Shown: positions 1-13,545 of the stretch, in pieces | Position numbering within the stretch: the stretch's first letter is position 1 | How the letters are laid out: every line of letters begins with the position of its first letter | NCBI GenBank assembly: GCA_007922195.1 | Contig: ML681963.1 | Location: forward strand, 53,171,902-53,235,901 | DNA: 64,000 bases | Origin: Podocnemis expansa | Lineage: Eukaryota; Chordata; Testudines; Podocnemididae | Direction of reading: 5' to 3' | Program-made: the position numbers and the translations under genes | Notes under the pieces: generated by a model | Databases searched by the model: none | The model's input: the letters and a program-made list of their open reading frames with translations, nothing else | What the model was told of the DNA's origin: nothing

Positions 1-118
1 GTGAAGGATACTGCACCTGACAACTTAGTTATCATTTGCTAAGCACTTGAAGAGCCTCAGACAGAAGACTATACAGAACTGCAAAGGGATATCCAGGTTT
101 GTTTAAGCTCAGCTCAGT

Positions 119-583
119 GGTTATGTCTACACTTAGAAGTTATTTCAAAATAGGGGGGCTTATTTCAAAATATCTTTTTTCCTGTCCATGCATGCATTTT
201 GTTATTTCAAATTAATGGTTTCCTTAATTTGAAATAGCAAAGCAATATTTTGAAATAATAAAACCTTTTATTTCAAAATAGTGCTTAAATTGAAATTATT
301 ATTTTGAAATAAGCCATTTTAAGCTGTGGAATAGGCTTATTTCAAAATAATGGCCCTATTCTTTTCCCTGCCTTCTCCTATTTCGAATTAGAGAGTCTAG
401 TGAAGACTCTCTATTTCGAAATAACTGCTACCTTCTATCGAATTAGAGAGTCTTCACTGGGCTCCTAATTCGAAATAATAAATTTGAAGTAGTGCTAATT
501 TGAAATAATTACTTCAAATTAAAATCAAAATAGTTATTTCAAAATAACTGTTTTGAATTAATTTTGTAAGTATAGACATAGTC
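119..583. mobile_element. MITE with GGCTATGTCTACACT-type ends, palindrome-rich
   Basis: The left end GGTTATGTCTACACTTA pairs with the right end, whose reverse complement is GACTATGTCTATACTTA. The flanks are agt and cgt (two of three bases alike). The interior is a string of small palindromes of the form TTATTTCAAAATAA and TTCGAAATAA, with inverted copies of 'gaattagagagtct'. There is no coding capacity, so it is non-autonomous. It shares its ends with the elements at 43066, 52888 and 54443. Confidence 0.8.
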
Positions 584-1319
584 CGTAGGGCTTTTTTAAG
601 GCATTGCTATCTTTATTCAGAGGTGAAGGGTGAGCATTCATAGCATTTTGTGAAGTCCCTCAGTTGTTCTTCATGCTCCTAACACTGATGACACCACAGA
701 CAAAAAGGTGGCAGTTTTTAAATTATAATACAGTTTCATCTTACACCCATATTAATATACTTAAAAAAAACACCCTCAATTCATGATGAACTGCTAGTAT
801 TACTGAGGATGAGATGTGGAATTCATACCGATTTTCCACTTACTATAAAAGATATGCCCAATTTAAATATCACCTTACTGTGTATTCATCATATATGCTA
901 TAGCACTGATTAGAATTAATTTCGTATTGTAGATACCCATAACAGTGCGTTATTAATAAATGTGCCTACTTAGTTTTCCATGCTGTAGCTCTCATGTCCT
1001 AACCCGTTGCATTGCTATTAAACATCTAAAATGTTTCACCTCTTACTGAACAGCAGAAAAAAAAATCCAGAGTTCTAGTCCATGGTTTTACACTGCGGTA
1101 GTCCCCTATGTGCTTAAATTTTCCTACCTAAAAAACAAGCATAATACTTAGTAATGGGGGAGCATGACAGAGGTTTAATTAGTGTCTAAATTTTTTGCAG
1201 ACTTAACTGTGTTATGTAAACATACACTACTTCTATTATCACTTGTATTCTTTTATCATCATGTGATGTGCATGCAAAAGAGGAGTATTTCAATTATCTA
1301 TTTGATCTCCTTCATACTT

Positions 1320-1545
1320 GTATTATCCTAGTATCGAAATGCTTCACAAACACTAATGAATTTATCCTCACAATACCCCTGTAAGATAAGGAAATATTAC
1401 TGGTCCTATTTTACAGATACGGAACTGGGAGCAGAGAGTGAATGACTTAACTAAGGTCGCAGAGAATGTTTGTGTCAACTGAAGTCAGATCTCAAGTCTT
1501 AATCTAACACCTGAACCAAAGAGGCATCCATCCTTGCTAGCAATT
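1320..1545 (+). repeat. L2/CORE-SINE-like fragment
   Basis: It contains the typical run 'tgcttcacaaacac', 'cctcacaatacccctgtaag', 'ttttacagatacggaactg' and a diverged 'cttaactaaggtcgcagag', which in the intact family reads as a lower-case-tail consensus for cacagagaggttaagtgacttgcccaaggtcac. Old and diverged. Confidence 0.6.
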
Positions 1546-2794
1546 ATTTGCACAATGTCAACAGTAAGTAGCTGAACGTATGGGGTGATCAGTGTCTCTG
1601 AAAAACCATGCTTACAGCAGTTAATATTATGGCTAATCTTAAGGTTAATGGACTAAGTAAGCAATATGCCTAGTAATAACTGTGTGGGACTCTGCCCTAA
1701 GTATTGATTGGTAAAGTGAAAGTTACATGTCCATCTTGTCCTTCCACAGAGCATTGTGTGTGTGGAAAACTTTGAATTCTAGAGTAAATCTCCTTTTTTT
1801 AGTCTCAGTCCCTTTGTATAACATTCGATAAGTATCAGTCTTAACAGGAGTCACAAAAAAGGAGTCGGAAGGACTGGGAATAGGTTGGAAAGGATCAATG
1901 TAGAGGACAGAATAACTCTTGGAGAAAGGGACTCAGGAAAGTTCTGCATGTGATACTATTTAAGTTCATTTCCAGGAAAGAAAAGAAAAACTCAACATGC
2001 ATCAGAAAAGACTGTTGAAATCAATACATTCAGCAAAAGGAAAACAATACAAAGCACCAGCTGAGATTAACTGAAACATTATAAAAAATACAGAATAAAC
2101 TGCATCCAAAACTGGTGCATTGGTTTGCGCACAAAAATCAAATGCAGGTTCAGCTCATCTTCACAACCAGATATTGAAAATACCTCTGGACCAAAAGCAG
2201 TAACAGCTAGTAAGGTATGCACCAGCCAAAACCATCTATGCCAACTATCAAAAACCAACTATCTACACTATTTTAAATCTTGTCTAAATCTGATTGGAGT
2301 AGACTTTTGCTTATATTTTACATGTGTGCACACACATGCACAAGGCAATCTCTCAGTGCATCTGCCCATGCTGCTTGTACTTGTGCTGCATGGAAAGATG
2401 GCTTAGGCTCCTGGGGGGACAACATTTCTCCTTTTAACCAGCTCTATAGTCACACAGCTAAAAATTTAAAAAGGCAATACAACTAAAAAGAGCTTTTCCT
2501 TGCACTTAACGAAGCTTAAGACAACATATCCAACTTTAAAAAAAACACAACAACCACAAAAAAAATGGGGAGAGACTAGGAAACAGGAAAAAAAAGCAAC
2601 GAAGAATGGAAACTGATGAAAGATAGGTGCGACAAGACAGATCCGAGATGCAAATCAAAAGTAGAGAAGGCAGATGAAGATGGGAAGGCAGAAAAGAGGA
2701 AAAACAAAAACATAGCAATTAGGCAACTGAAAGAAAAGAAGACTGAAAGGCATAAGTTGTGAGGGAAAATGTGCCACTTCTGGTAATATGGGAG

Positions 2795-2945
2795 TTAAGT
2801 ATTCCTGAATTTGTATCCCACCTCTTGCACTAAATTCACCTGGCTTTGGGCAAGTGACTAACTCTCAGCATCTCATGTTCCCTATCATTAAACCATTTAT
2901 AAATTGGGTTCTTGAACAGATTAGCAAATTTATGTCTGTAAAGTA
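2795..2945 (+). repeat. MIR-like SINE fragment
   Basis: It shows the MIR core order: 'gctttgggcaagtgacta', then 'ctctcagcatctcatgttccc', then a diverged 'atctgtaaaatgggg' equivalent ('aaaccatttataaattggg'). Diverged. Confidence 0.5.
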
Positions 2946-3179
2946 TTTTTAAAGTGGAAGACATTAACAGCTATATTCTGCCATCTTTACTCACATGTAG
3001 TGTCCTTGAGTTCAATGTAATTATGGCTCAGTGAGATTCAAGGCAGCAGAATTTGGCCCTATAGAAATACTTTGATATAGAGAAAAATAAAATTATTTTT
3101 ACACAAATATGCAAGGTCTATTATTTTCTAGCACAAATAATGAGGAAGACAGAAAAATAAAGCATATGTTAGATAACAT

Positions 3180-3265
3180 TGTTTGTAGAGCATCTAGCAC
3201 AATAGGACCCAGCCTCATGTGGCCTTTAGGTATCACTATGATACAAATATTTAATAATATGAGGA
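3180..3265 (+). repeat. MIR/CORE-SINE-like 3' end
   Basis: It contains 'tttgtagagcatctagcacaataggaccc' in diverged form, the ending seen on several reptilian MIR-type copies (short-range match to 'gtacagcgcctagcacaatgggg'). A second such end is at 10183-10270. Confidence 0.5.
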
Positions 3266-6200
3266 GCTGGATACAATTATCTCAATTCTGGCTTCTTCCC
3301 TTAGAAAATGGCTGAAGAGACACTAAAGTAACCAGAATATACTTTTTAACATCCTCTTGATGCATCCAGCTTTGTACTTGCTCTTCCTATAAAATTAATA
3401 TCCCCCTTTTAAAAATAAAATTGCTGAGAAGTGTTTTGTTCCAGTTTTAATATTCCAATTAGGGTTTTTTTGCATTCCCCAGAGATTGTTTAAAAAGAGG
3501 GGGTGAATAATGAACACACTTTGATAGCAGATCATAAAAGAGCAATTTACAGCAAGGACTCTCATGCACTCTCTTCTGTCTTTAAACATGAATTGTTCCG
3601 GCACAAGCTATTCACTGTGTTGTAGATTACCAATGAACTGAAACAGAACTACAGCAACAGCATGTTCCCTTTCATCAGAAACACAACTATCTCCTTCTTT
3701 ACTCTGAATTAACAGTAATCCAAACAGTACTTCTCTAAGAAAGATGTGCAGTCAGAGTGTTGGTGGGCGTTCCTATCTTACCTTTCAGGATTAAGTTTTA
3801 ATTGAAACATGAATTCTCTCTCTTATTTGGTGGCAACGGCTAGGTTTTGAGTTGTTTTTTATTCTTCTCTTTGGAGATAAGTGACTGAGCTTATTTTGGA
3901 TCTTTGCTAGCTCACATCCTTCTGTATTTTATTTTTTAAAAAACACCATCAATTATTTCGGGTTTTGCTTTGAGAAAATGATTTAAAAAAAGAAAAGAAG
4001 AAAGCTTTCTATCTATTAACATTAGCTTTATCTCAAATTGTTTTGCTTCACACACAATCACAGAACTACAGAACATTACAAATAGGGGGGAAAAAGCAAT
4101 CTTAACCTATCTAACCCTTGATTCAGCAAAGCCCGTTCTTAATGTTAAACATGTGAGTAGACACACTGACTAATTATATTCTCTCCCAACCAGTGCCAGC
4201 ACTGAGATGAATCCATCAGGAACTACTCATCCCAATCTCCATGAACTTTAGAGTGTCTGGATAAAAATAGTGCCAGGATCCTGAACACTTGTGATTTGGG
4301 GTTTATTTATTGCAAAACAAAGCTCAACTCATGAGATTTTGCCAAGTCCAAACCCCTGCATTGTAATGTGGCTATGGTGGGGCTACTCTGCAGAGGCAGA
4401 GGAAAACTACCTCCCTCTCCCCAAAAAAACCATTAGCATAGGGGACATGCCTGGCACAGTGGTGACAAAAGACGAACTGGGGGTAAGTCCAAAGCAAAGA
4501 TCACAACAGGGCTTCTGGCCTGCAGAGCAGCTCACTGTTAGGGATGTTATAAGAGAGCAAGACAAGACTACTCTGATTTTACATCAGGGCTGCATTCTCC
4601 CCCACAGCACAACAGAAGTGAAGCAGCATGCAAGTGGCATGAAACCAATTTTGCGCCAGCTGCTCCTTGGCTACCTCTCAGAGGAGCAACACCGAATACA
4701 GTTCAGACAATTTACCTGCTCCTGCTTGGGGAACTGAAAAGCAGTGAGCAATGCAGGGACCAGACAGGAGAGCTGGACACCTGAACTGCACACTGTCACA
4801 CTTCACTCTGACTGTGCTGTGCCAGCAGGTCTGTGAAGGAACACTGCCACCCAGTGGCCAGGTGAGTTCCACACATCATGTCCCAGCTCTTCCAAGCCCT
4901 AAACCCTTATTCCCAATTTCCAGTCCGAAAATCAGAGCAACCTTAATCTCAGTCAAACTGAGAAAGGCAGTGAACACTGCAGCTCAACAAGAAGTGGCAT
5001 AAGCACATATGGATGAACACATTGATGCTGCAAAGTAACATCAACTCATTGCCCCAAGGTTTCTTGTTTTACTTCCAAAGACACTGTCCCCTTGTCCCAC
5101 ACTCTTCAGTGGGAGGACAAAAATCTGGCTTTTTTTATATTGAGATAAGCCAATTTGTAGGTAATGATTTTAATGTAAAACTCTAATGGAGATAAAATAT
5201 AGGCAGCTTTTGCCTTGACCCATCGAGACATCCATGTGATGTGGGGTTTATCCCCAGTTAGTCACATCAAGGTAAAAACTGCTGAGCCTTCTCTTCAGTA
5301 GAATTTTATATTCAGATAGCCAACTCAATATATCTTTCAGCAGTGAAGTCACAGCCCTAGAGTCTGAAGTAGTCTCTGAACAGGAATGTTGTCCTACTCT
5401 TATTATGTAGCAATAACCCCAGCAAAATTCAGATGTTTTATTTAAAAGGCAAAATTCTGTTGAAACTCTAATTTCCTTTCACAGTATGCGATGGGACAGT
5501 GCATACCTGTAGAGTCAAACTTTTCTTTAAAAAAAAAAAAAAAAAAGGCTTATTTAGATCTTCAATCAAACTTCCTCAAAACACTGTAATTTTTCAGTCT
5601 CTGTCAAAAGTCATGCAGAAAATGCTTTGGCAGTCATCTAGTCCATCCATCAATTATTTAAATATGGAAAATGTTGATACTGTGACGTAAATAAACTGAC
5701 ACTCCTAAATACTTTAACGTTGTTGAAATTATTGGAGAGTTTAAAATTTGGGTTTGTTGCACAGTTAGAAGGATAAACACCATACACTCATCACAAGGTC
5801 CTTAGAAGAGAGCAAAGGGTACTTATGTGCTATGTCTTTGTCATTGATGAGATGATGACTGAAAAATGTATAAATAAAAATAAAATCACACAAGCCTGTA
5901 TAATAGTCTCCCATGTGGAAGTTGGCCAGATACAACCTTGCACTGCAGGGAAATGCAAAATGTGTCATTTCTTCAGCAACAGCAAAGGGGAAACTTAACA
6001 GGAATCTATCAGTTGCAAGGAAAAGGCACACAGCCGGGAACTGACAATTGAAAAAGGGCCACTTGAGCTACAGTTTCATGCCTCTGCTCAAATTAATAAG
6101 CCTGTCCCAGAAAGGCTTGCAAGGGACTGTGTTACAAAAGAAACTAAATTGCATTGCAGGGAATCATTATGGATCAGGCAGTAAACAAGAAAAGCAATGC

Positions 6201-7699
6201 TGGGACTGCAATGCTTTGGGATTGGGCCAGTTATGGTAAAAGCCTTTTATTTCCAAGGAGATAGACAGGATGGGACTCAACAGGAACTTCTCATTTTTCC
6301 TTCAAGACTTCCAATGAGTCCACAAAAATAAAAGCTACTGAAAAGTGATTGGCTTGTATGTTTCAGGTGTTCCATCTGCTTCTGTTGAATGCCTCACATT
6401 TCCCTCTTTGAAATGCAACCATCAAAACAAGAATCCTCATAACTGAAATAATCCTTGAGAGTGGATGACACATGGAGGATGCAGCTTTGAAAGGAAAACG
6501 TGTGTGTGTTAGTGGAGTGATTATCCTATGTTTCATACACCAGCAGAGCACACCATTGTCATACAACAACTGGAACTAACACACCCATTCACTGGCAAGC
6601 GCAAGACACGTTTTGTTTCACTGAAGGTTGAGCATTATATTTAAATATTACTCCAGATTCATTCTATTAATGAAAGTACTGCAGTCAAAACACACTGGTT
6701 TACAATGCTGGTCATATTCTTTTCTGTAACACCATCATTATTATTAACGATAAAACAATTCATATCCAGCATTCCAAGTAACCAGAATAAAGACTACAGA
6801 CCTGAAACACTGAAATAAACAACATGCCTCATATTTGTAATGAACTGAGACTTTACATACAGGAGCAAAAAGGAATTCATGCAAAAGACAGACAGAAGCA
6901 AAGGTGAGTAATGCATTTCCTATGAAGTTGAGCTCCCACACCTACTGAAAACTGAAGTCCACATCCCAATCCCAGAAAGCTCTTGAATGTTGCTGATTTT
7001 GCCTGGCAAGTCAAAAAAAAAAAAAAAAAAAACCATAGTTTTATATTAAGTATGAAGAAAGGTGAATTGTGGCCTAGACAACTAGGTTGCTGCAATTCTT
7101 TAATGCATTTAAAGTCAACTGGAAAACATTCCCAGCAGCTGATGGCAAAATGAAAGTTTCAAGAACAGATATTTGGCTTTTTGTGAACTTCATGTGTCTG
7201 TGGACTGAGGTACCCCCACTAAATGAAAGAAGAGTCTTGGTATTATTGGCCTTGCTTGAAGTACCTGGAAACATGGGTTCAATTCCACAAGATTTTGCTT
7301 TGATGTTGGGCAAGCAATTTCCAAAGCCATCCTGTGGGAATGGGCACCCCATTCTCATTAATCTTAATGGGCCTAAGTTTAAAATAATGCATCCCTAAGA
7401 AATCCAAAGTGCAGACTGGAGATGGGACATTTGCATTGTCAGTTGCCAATACTACAACAAGCACAATTATCAAAATGTTTCTAATTTTAGCTGGAAAGCA
7501 AAGATAAAACTAAACTAGGATAACATGAATATTGTGCACAGGTCCCACTGGATTTATCAAGAGTAGGAAATGGACCCCTTTATACAGTACACCCCATACA
7601 TGTAAAATTAAAATAATTGATACGCAATGGGAACACCATGGTTAAGAATGGATGCGAAAAAATAAATCAGAGACAGAGACAGACTTTAGTGAATAGTCC

Positions 7700-8330
7700 T
7701 CATACACACGGCAGGCCCAAGGTTTTCTGGCACCCAAAGTGCCTGTAATTTTGGTGGCCCGCCCCTGGAGGAGGTGCAGGGCCTGAGGCAATCAGCCTGT
7801 GTGCCCACCCCCTGATGCTGGGAGGGGGCATAGGCTGACCCTGCACTTCCACCCCTTCCCTCAGCTGGGGAAGGAGTGGACCAGTCTGGGAGCTGAACTC
7901 TGCTCTCCCGCCCCACCTCTGGGCTGGCCCTCCCTACCCCTAGGGTGGAACAGCCAGCCCAGGGGAGTGGCAAGAGACCAGAGCCCGGCCTCTGGGCTGG
8001 CCTGCTCTGCCCCTGATGTGGCTGGTCCCCACCCTGGGGGTGGGAGGAACCAGCCCAGCAGAGAGGCTGGATGCGTTCTCCCAGCTTCCTCCCCCACCCC
8101 TTTACCCCCCGTCTTTGGTTCCATGCCAAAAGCAGCGGGGAGGGGACAGGGGACAGCTGGTTGTGGGGAGCAGTGGATGTGGGCCCCGCACTGCCCTGCT
8201 CACAGCAGGACAGAGCAGGGCCCACAGAACCGCAGGGCCAGGGGCAATTGTCCCTCATCCCCCCCAAGGACGACCCTGGAGGAGCACCCTTGGCACCACC
8301 TATTGACCAGCCCTGTCCATGCCTCGACCT
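7700..8330. repeat. GC-rich interspersed repeat with internal degenerate duplications
   Basis: It is a sharply bounded GC-rich island in an AT-rich intron. It begins near 'ggcccaaggttttctggcac' and fades out after 'cttggcaccacctattg'. Within it the unit 'ctctgggctggcc' recurs about 70 bp apart. Overlapping open frames on both strands (up to 220 codons) are a by-product of the base composition: they lack any domain and are low-complexity Pro/Gly/Ser. It is probably a decayed DNA transposon; the class is uncertain. Confidence 0.5.
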
Positions 8331-8479
8331 TGATCTGCTGCATTGCACTCTATTCCAGCACTATTGCTCTTCACACCAAATTCAGCTAAATGCCCCTCAG
8401 TCCTAATTACAACCTCCCTCCTGTCCCCACTGTATTTCAGTCTCTTGCCTGCACAGACCTCTCATGATACGCTTCAATC

Positions 8480-9027
8480 TTAAGAATGGCCTTACTGGTT
8501 CAGAGTGATGGTCCACCCAGCCCCAGGCCCTCTCGTCCAAAAGTGGCCAACTCCAGATGCTTCAGATGGCGCAAATAGAACAAGGCAATTTATCAAGTGT
8601 TCCATCATCATCTGTCATCCAGTTCCAGCAGTTAGAGATTTAGGGTCACAGAGCATGAGACTGCATCCCTGACCATATTGGCAAATAGCCAAGGACTGGT
8701 CCTCCAACACCTGTCCTCCAGGAGCTCATCCAATTCATTTTTGAGCCCAGTTATGTTTTTGGCCTTTAGACATTCCCTGGCAACAAGTTCCATAGGCTGG
8801 CTGACTATTATGTGGAGAAGCACTTCCGTATGTTTATTTTAAACTTTCTGCCTGTCAACTTCATTGGGTGCCCCCTGCTTCTTGTGTTATGTGAAGGGGC
8901 AAATAACACCTTCTTTTCATTTTCTCCACACAAGTCATATTTTTTTTTCATCCTCTGCCTACTATTCCAAGTCATGGTCCCATATCCCACTCAGCACCGT
9001 AGGGCTGTAAGCCTTAATCTTCCATGA
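8480..9027 (-). mobile_element. CR1 LINE 3' end (truncated)
   Basis: Read on the plus strand it follows the reverse complement of the turtle/crocodilian CR1 tail: 'taagaatggccttactgg' with 'tcagagtgatggtccacc', then 'gtggccaactccagatgc', 'ttgagcccagttatg', 'ttggcctttagacattcc', 'ggcaacaagttccatagg' and 'cttgtgttatgtgaagg'. It is 5'-truncated, as most CR1 copies are, and carries no usable ORF. Confidence 0.85.
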
Positions 9028-10108
9028 GTAGGGATGGCCAGGGGTACCAAATTACATTGCAGTTCTGCAAAGTGCACCAACAAGGACCTATAGTGAGCCC
9101 TTACAACTCATTTTTTCTTTGCTGCCTGAGCCAAGATCTGAATCCAGGCCCCATAGGTGAAAACTCTTGAGGAGTCTTCAAATAGTCCCAGTGTCCCTAA
9201 TGCAAGGTATCCCAACAAAATTTCATATTTCTGATTAACTCAAAGGCTATGAAAACCTGTTGGCCTCAAGTCAAACATCCCTGAAATAATTTAAAATACA
9301 AAACAATCATGGATGAAGCATCTATACAAGCTTACCGACTGCATCAAAGAAACATAAAACTAGTGATCAGGAAGAAAGGTATCAGTAGAAGACAGACAAG
9401 GAGAAATAGCTTTATAAAAATGGAAATTATATATATTTTATATCTCACTTAAGTGGCCAGCTAAACCTTAACATGAAAGCCTATTATTAGCTCTCCATCC
9501 CTGGTAATGTTCAAACATCAGGGACCTGGGAAGTGATCCTCATTCTTTGAACATTCCCAGCATGTAGGTTCTCAAAGAAAAACTCAGCAAGAAGCTCAGG
9601 TGACAGGGCTGTGCAAAACTGTTTGCAGTAAAAACCACAAGTAAGCGTGAGCCACCTCATTCTCAGGTCTTGCTACATGGTTGGCGCTGGGGTCAGGTTT
9701 GTGAGAAGTTTAGCTGAGGTTCATAAATGGCTGAGCACACAGAGGCCTAGATCTGATGAGATCTCCGCAGAGATGGGGCTCAGACTGGAATCTCAAATTT
9801 CACAGTGGAGCTTTTGTCTGTTCCCCCCAAATGCCTCCTGACGAAATGCTGCTGTCATCCCTGAGATTTGCTTTAAGATTCTGAGTATATTCAAAGCTAG
9901 TATATTAAGCAAGAAGCCCAAGACAGAAAAAATGAGACCCAGAGAGACTGCCATGTTCACACAAACCCTCAGGGAAGTTAAGCCACTGAGTTTTACCTAG
10001 ACCCATTTGCAACTATAGCCTCTAGAAAAACGGTGACATTTCTTCATGGTTTTTTTAAATATTTTGTAAAAAAGTATAAAAATTTTTAATTCTGAAACTT
10101 CAAAACCA

Positions 10109-10175
10109 GTGGGGCAGGGTGCTGGACTAGATGATATCTCAAGGTTCCTTCCAGGCACCAGCACAGCATGTCTGT
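10109..10175 (+). mobile_element. CR1 LINE extreme 3' end
   Basis: 'gtgctggactagatgatat', 'ctcaaggttccttccagg' and 'tctgtgatttt' are the last bases of CR1, including a degraded version of its 8-bp-repeat tail. Very short 5'-truncated copy. Confidence 0.75.
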
Positions 10176-10182
10176 GATTTTG

Positions 10183-10270
10183 CACTATGCATTTGTGCAG
10201 TGCCTAGCGCAATAGGCCTCTAATCTCAGCTGGAGTCTCTATGCAATGACTGGAGTACACATGATTATGA
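10183..10270 (+). repeat. MIR/CORE-SINE-like 3' end
   Basis: 'tttgtgcagtgcctagcgca' followed by 'ataggcctctaatctcagc' and 'ggagtctctatgcaatgac' matches the same ending family as 3180-3265. It sits directly after the CR1 end. Confidence 0.55.
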
Positions 10271-11991
10271 GTCTTGGAGGAGAATTCTCCCTTATTTTCC
10301 AGATCCTGACAACAGCAGCTAACAGCTTGGTTGTGGGGGGAGGGTGTATTTTTTTACACTCCTCTTATGATTCATGTTCTCTTCAAGTGCTACTTTAGTG
10401 GCACTCAGTGGAGCTGCTGCAACTCATTTCCATTAGGAAACTTTTGTTTGAACAGCAAGCACGCAAAGTGGGCTATTCAAACACTTCCTTTCTGCCCATG
10501 TGATGAAGAGCCATGCGACATTTGGAGGACACAAACCCTTGTAGCTCCCCCCCTCCATGTAAATACCTTGGATGGTCTATTTCCATGGTACATTTTAATT
10601 AGTTCTACAGCTGAATGCTACCTCTATGCTCTGACACTTTGAGTCATTCTTACACTGCTGCAGGGAGAAAGGTCAACATTGCTTAAAAACACCACTAAGG
10701 AAAAAGGTAGGAAACCAAGCCAGGCAGCATTTTGGATTAGCCCTTTCTGAAGGAAGGATCACAGAAACCAGGCTTTTGCAGAAAAGGGCAGAAAGCTGTC
10801 ACTGGCTGTTTCTCTTGCAGTCCGAGCACATACACAACTGGAAACTAAAAACAGCACTCCCAAACCAGGAGCATACAGAATTAGGTCTTGCCCTCAACCA
10901 AAGTAAAACAGTGCTGGCTACCACCAACTTTACTGTATGCTGTTTTCACTAGGAGGGTTCTAGCATGGCTTCTGCATAAGAACGTGACATCCCTGCATCC
11001 CCCACCAAGAGAGATGTTAGGGCTGCATTATAAATCATGAACAGAAGGCCCATCTACACTGCATAATCAACTGTGTCAGAACTACTTATTTGCTACATGA
11101 ATGCAACATGGTACCATCTTGCACTGAGCTGAGCTGTTTTAACTCTGGGCCCAAACTGCTATAGTCCTACCAATGCCCCAATACCATTGCATCACCCAGA
11201 ACTGCTGATAAAAATGACCCAATCTCATCTACATATCAAGATTGAGTCACATATCAACCAGACATCAACATCTTTAACCAAGATCCTTTAACTTGACTAA
11301 TTTTTTCATCTTAAAACGGATGATAGACTAGAACCCCATCTGCACTAAGCAATCTACCAGGTTTCATGTGTGAAACTCATTGCTAGGATCCCCCAAAAGA
11401 AGTCAACATTTATATGGCTCACCAGAAGTCTCCAGGCTAAACGTTGCTTAAATGCAATAATGTCCAGAGCACATTATACCAATTTAAGCTTTCGTGTGCC
11501 TCGTTAGACCACTACACACTATAACTGTGCTCTATCCTTTGTAAAGACCTTTCATTAACACAGTTAATTATTGTGTGTTCCCATCTACAAAGAGCCAGTT
11601 ATTGAGATCCAAGCATTTTTACAGCAGAGCAGGCTACAGTCACAATTTTGAACCTGGATGATACAGAACACTTTACCCCACCTAAAGGAAAGTCCAGCTG
11701 TAGTAAAAGGTTTAAAACACACTGGTACTTCTTTAAGAAAAAGCATACTTAGCAATAACCAAATCCCTGAACTTTAAAGGGTCACATTTTACTGGCAGGA
11801 TTACATTTTCCATTCCTTATATTCCTCAGCCTAATTGGCCAGAAAGAAAGTTGCATTCTCTACCACCTTGAGGATCCTAGAACTAAAATTTTCCAATCCC
11901 AAAGTAGTACTCTGCTGTTCATTACACAGTATTTAAAAATAAAGAAAGAAATAGAAGAAAAATTTTGTATAGAGCTGCTGGAAAAATCTCA

Positions 11992-12306
<315 letters not shown>

Positions 12307-12772
12307 TCACACTTACAGCATGATGACTGGTAGCTCAGCTAACACACCAGGAACTGAACTGGAGACTTCCAGACTTAAAAGTATGAACATCTAGAGCATA
12401 AGCTTAAGAGCCAAGACAATTTAACTACCAGTGCAACATCCTCTACAGCTACAGCCTCTGTGGATCAGGCATTGAGCGTGGGCTCTTATACACATCAGTG
12501 GGTTACTGTGGCTGCTCCAATTTCTTCATTATCTATGTTATTAATGGCCATTCAGTGTACATCTGGTCAGATTTTATATTTTGTTCATTGGCAACAGCTT
12601 TGTGACATTAAAAAAAATTACATTTTTAGAGGGTATGAGGAACATAAGCTATTTAGCTGCCTGAGATATTTCAAAAGCAACTGTCACCACAATACTTAAA
12701 CACACTCATTTAGATCTGCAATGCTCAAATGGTCTTCCCCCATCTACTCCAAGGGTATAGTCTAGACTAGAG

Positions 12773-13390
12773 CAAGTGTTTCCCAAACTGTGTTCTGCAG
12801 AACACTGGTGTTCCACGTGATGTGAATATGTGTTCCATGAAAAAAAATTGATGCTTGTGATATTTTCCCTTCTAAAATATTTCCTTCATTCTTCCCTCTT
12901 TATTATTTTTTGTTCTTTGTAAAATAAAAAAGACATCCCAAAAAAAAGCAAGGAGTCCTGTAGCACTTAAAGACTAAATAATTCATTTATTGCATGAGCT
13001 TCCATAGGAGAAAAATCCCACTTTGCCAGATGCTTTGAAGATGAGGAGGGAACTTACAGAGGACCTCCATTTATTTTCCTCCCATTCCATAAGTTCCCCC
13101 ATCTTCAAAGCATTTGACAAAGTGGGATTTTCTCCCATAAAAGCTAAATTTGCTAGTCTTTAAGTGCTACAGGACTCCTTGCTTGTTTTGCTGAACTAGA
13201 CTAACATGGCTACCCCTTTGGAACATCCCAAAAAAACAAACTCTTTTAAATCAACTTTTGACCAATACGTACGGTAATTTTTTGGTATGAAAACCCACTT
13301 TTTCTCCTCCCCAGACTAGCATGTGTGTGTTCTGGCAATATATTCCAAACCCAAAAGTGTTCTGTGGCCAAATTAGTTTGGGAAATACTG
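12773..13390. mobile_element. hAT-type MITE carrying a nested hairpin repeat
   Basis: The left end CAAGTGTTTCCCAAACT pairs with the right end, whose reverse complement is CAGTATTTCCCAAACTAA. Flanking 8-mers gactagag (12765-12772) and atctagag (13391-13398) agree at 6 of 8, fitting an aged hAT target duplication. The outer element is split by the repeat at about 12948-13225, so the insertion order is outer element first. Confidence 0.75.
12948..13225. repeat. Long inverted repeat (hairpin) of the 'caaggagtcctgtagcac' family
   Basis: The left arm starts 'gcaaggagtcctgtagcac' and continues through 'ttaaagactaa' to 'cccactttgccagatgcttt' and 'gaagatgaggaggg'. The right arm is its reverse complement, ending 'tttaagtgctacaggactcc', then 'ttgcttgttttgctg' and 'agactaacatggctacccc'. 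The arms are about 100 bp. The right-hand wording is that of a repeat common in turtles and crocodilians. A single-arm fragment is at 43985-44068. Confidence 0.8.
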
Positions 13391-13424
13391 ATCTAGAGGC
13401 CAGAGAAAGGGACAGAGTCAGAAT

Positions 13425-13545
13425 TTCTGAATTCTCGTTCCTGGTTCTTTAACCGACTAGCACTGTGAGCTAAAGAAAGTCACTTAGCTTCCTTGTGTCT
13501 GTTTCTACCCCCCGTGAACTGGCAATGACACTCAAATTTCTCAAT
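13425..13545 (+). repeat. MIR-like SINE fragment
   Basis: It follows the MIR core: 'gaattctcgttcctgg', 'gcactgtgagctaaagaaa' (for tgtgaccttgggcaa), 'gtcacttagcttccttgtg', then 'aactggcaatgaca'. Diverged. Confidence 0.55.

Noticed and set aside
4291..4737. 148-codon open frame
   Set aside because: No recognisable domain; ordinary intronic sequence.
5527..5546. Poly(A) run that could mark a processed pseudogene
   Set aside because: No upstream coding text or target duplication; treated as a simple repeat, as is the run at 7013-7031.
7686..8348. 220-codon frame on the minus strand and overlapping plus-strand frames
   Set aside because: Low-complexity Pro/Gly/Ser text created by a GC-rich repeat; no domain, no splice context.
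11047..11600. Possible degenerate MITEs ('catctacactgcataatc', 'catctgcactaagcaatc')
   Set aside because: Terminal words recur but no pair of ends or target duplication could be matched.
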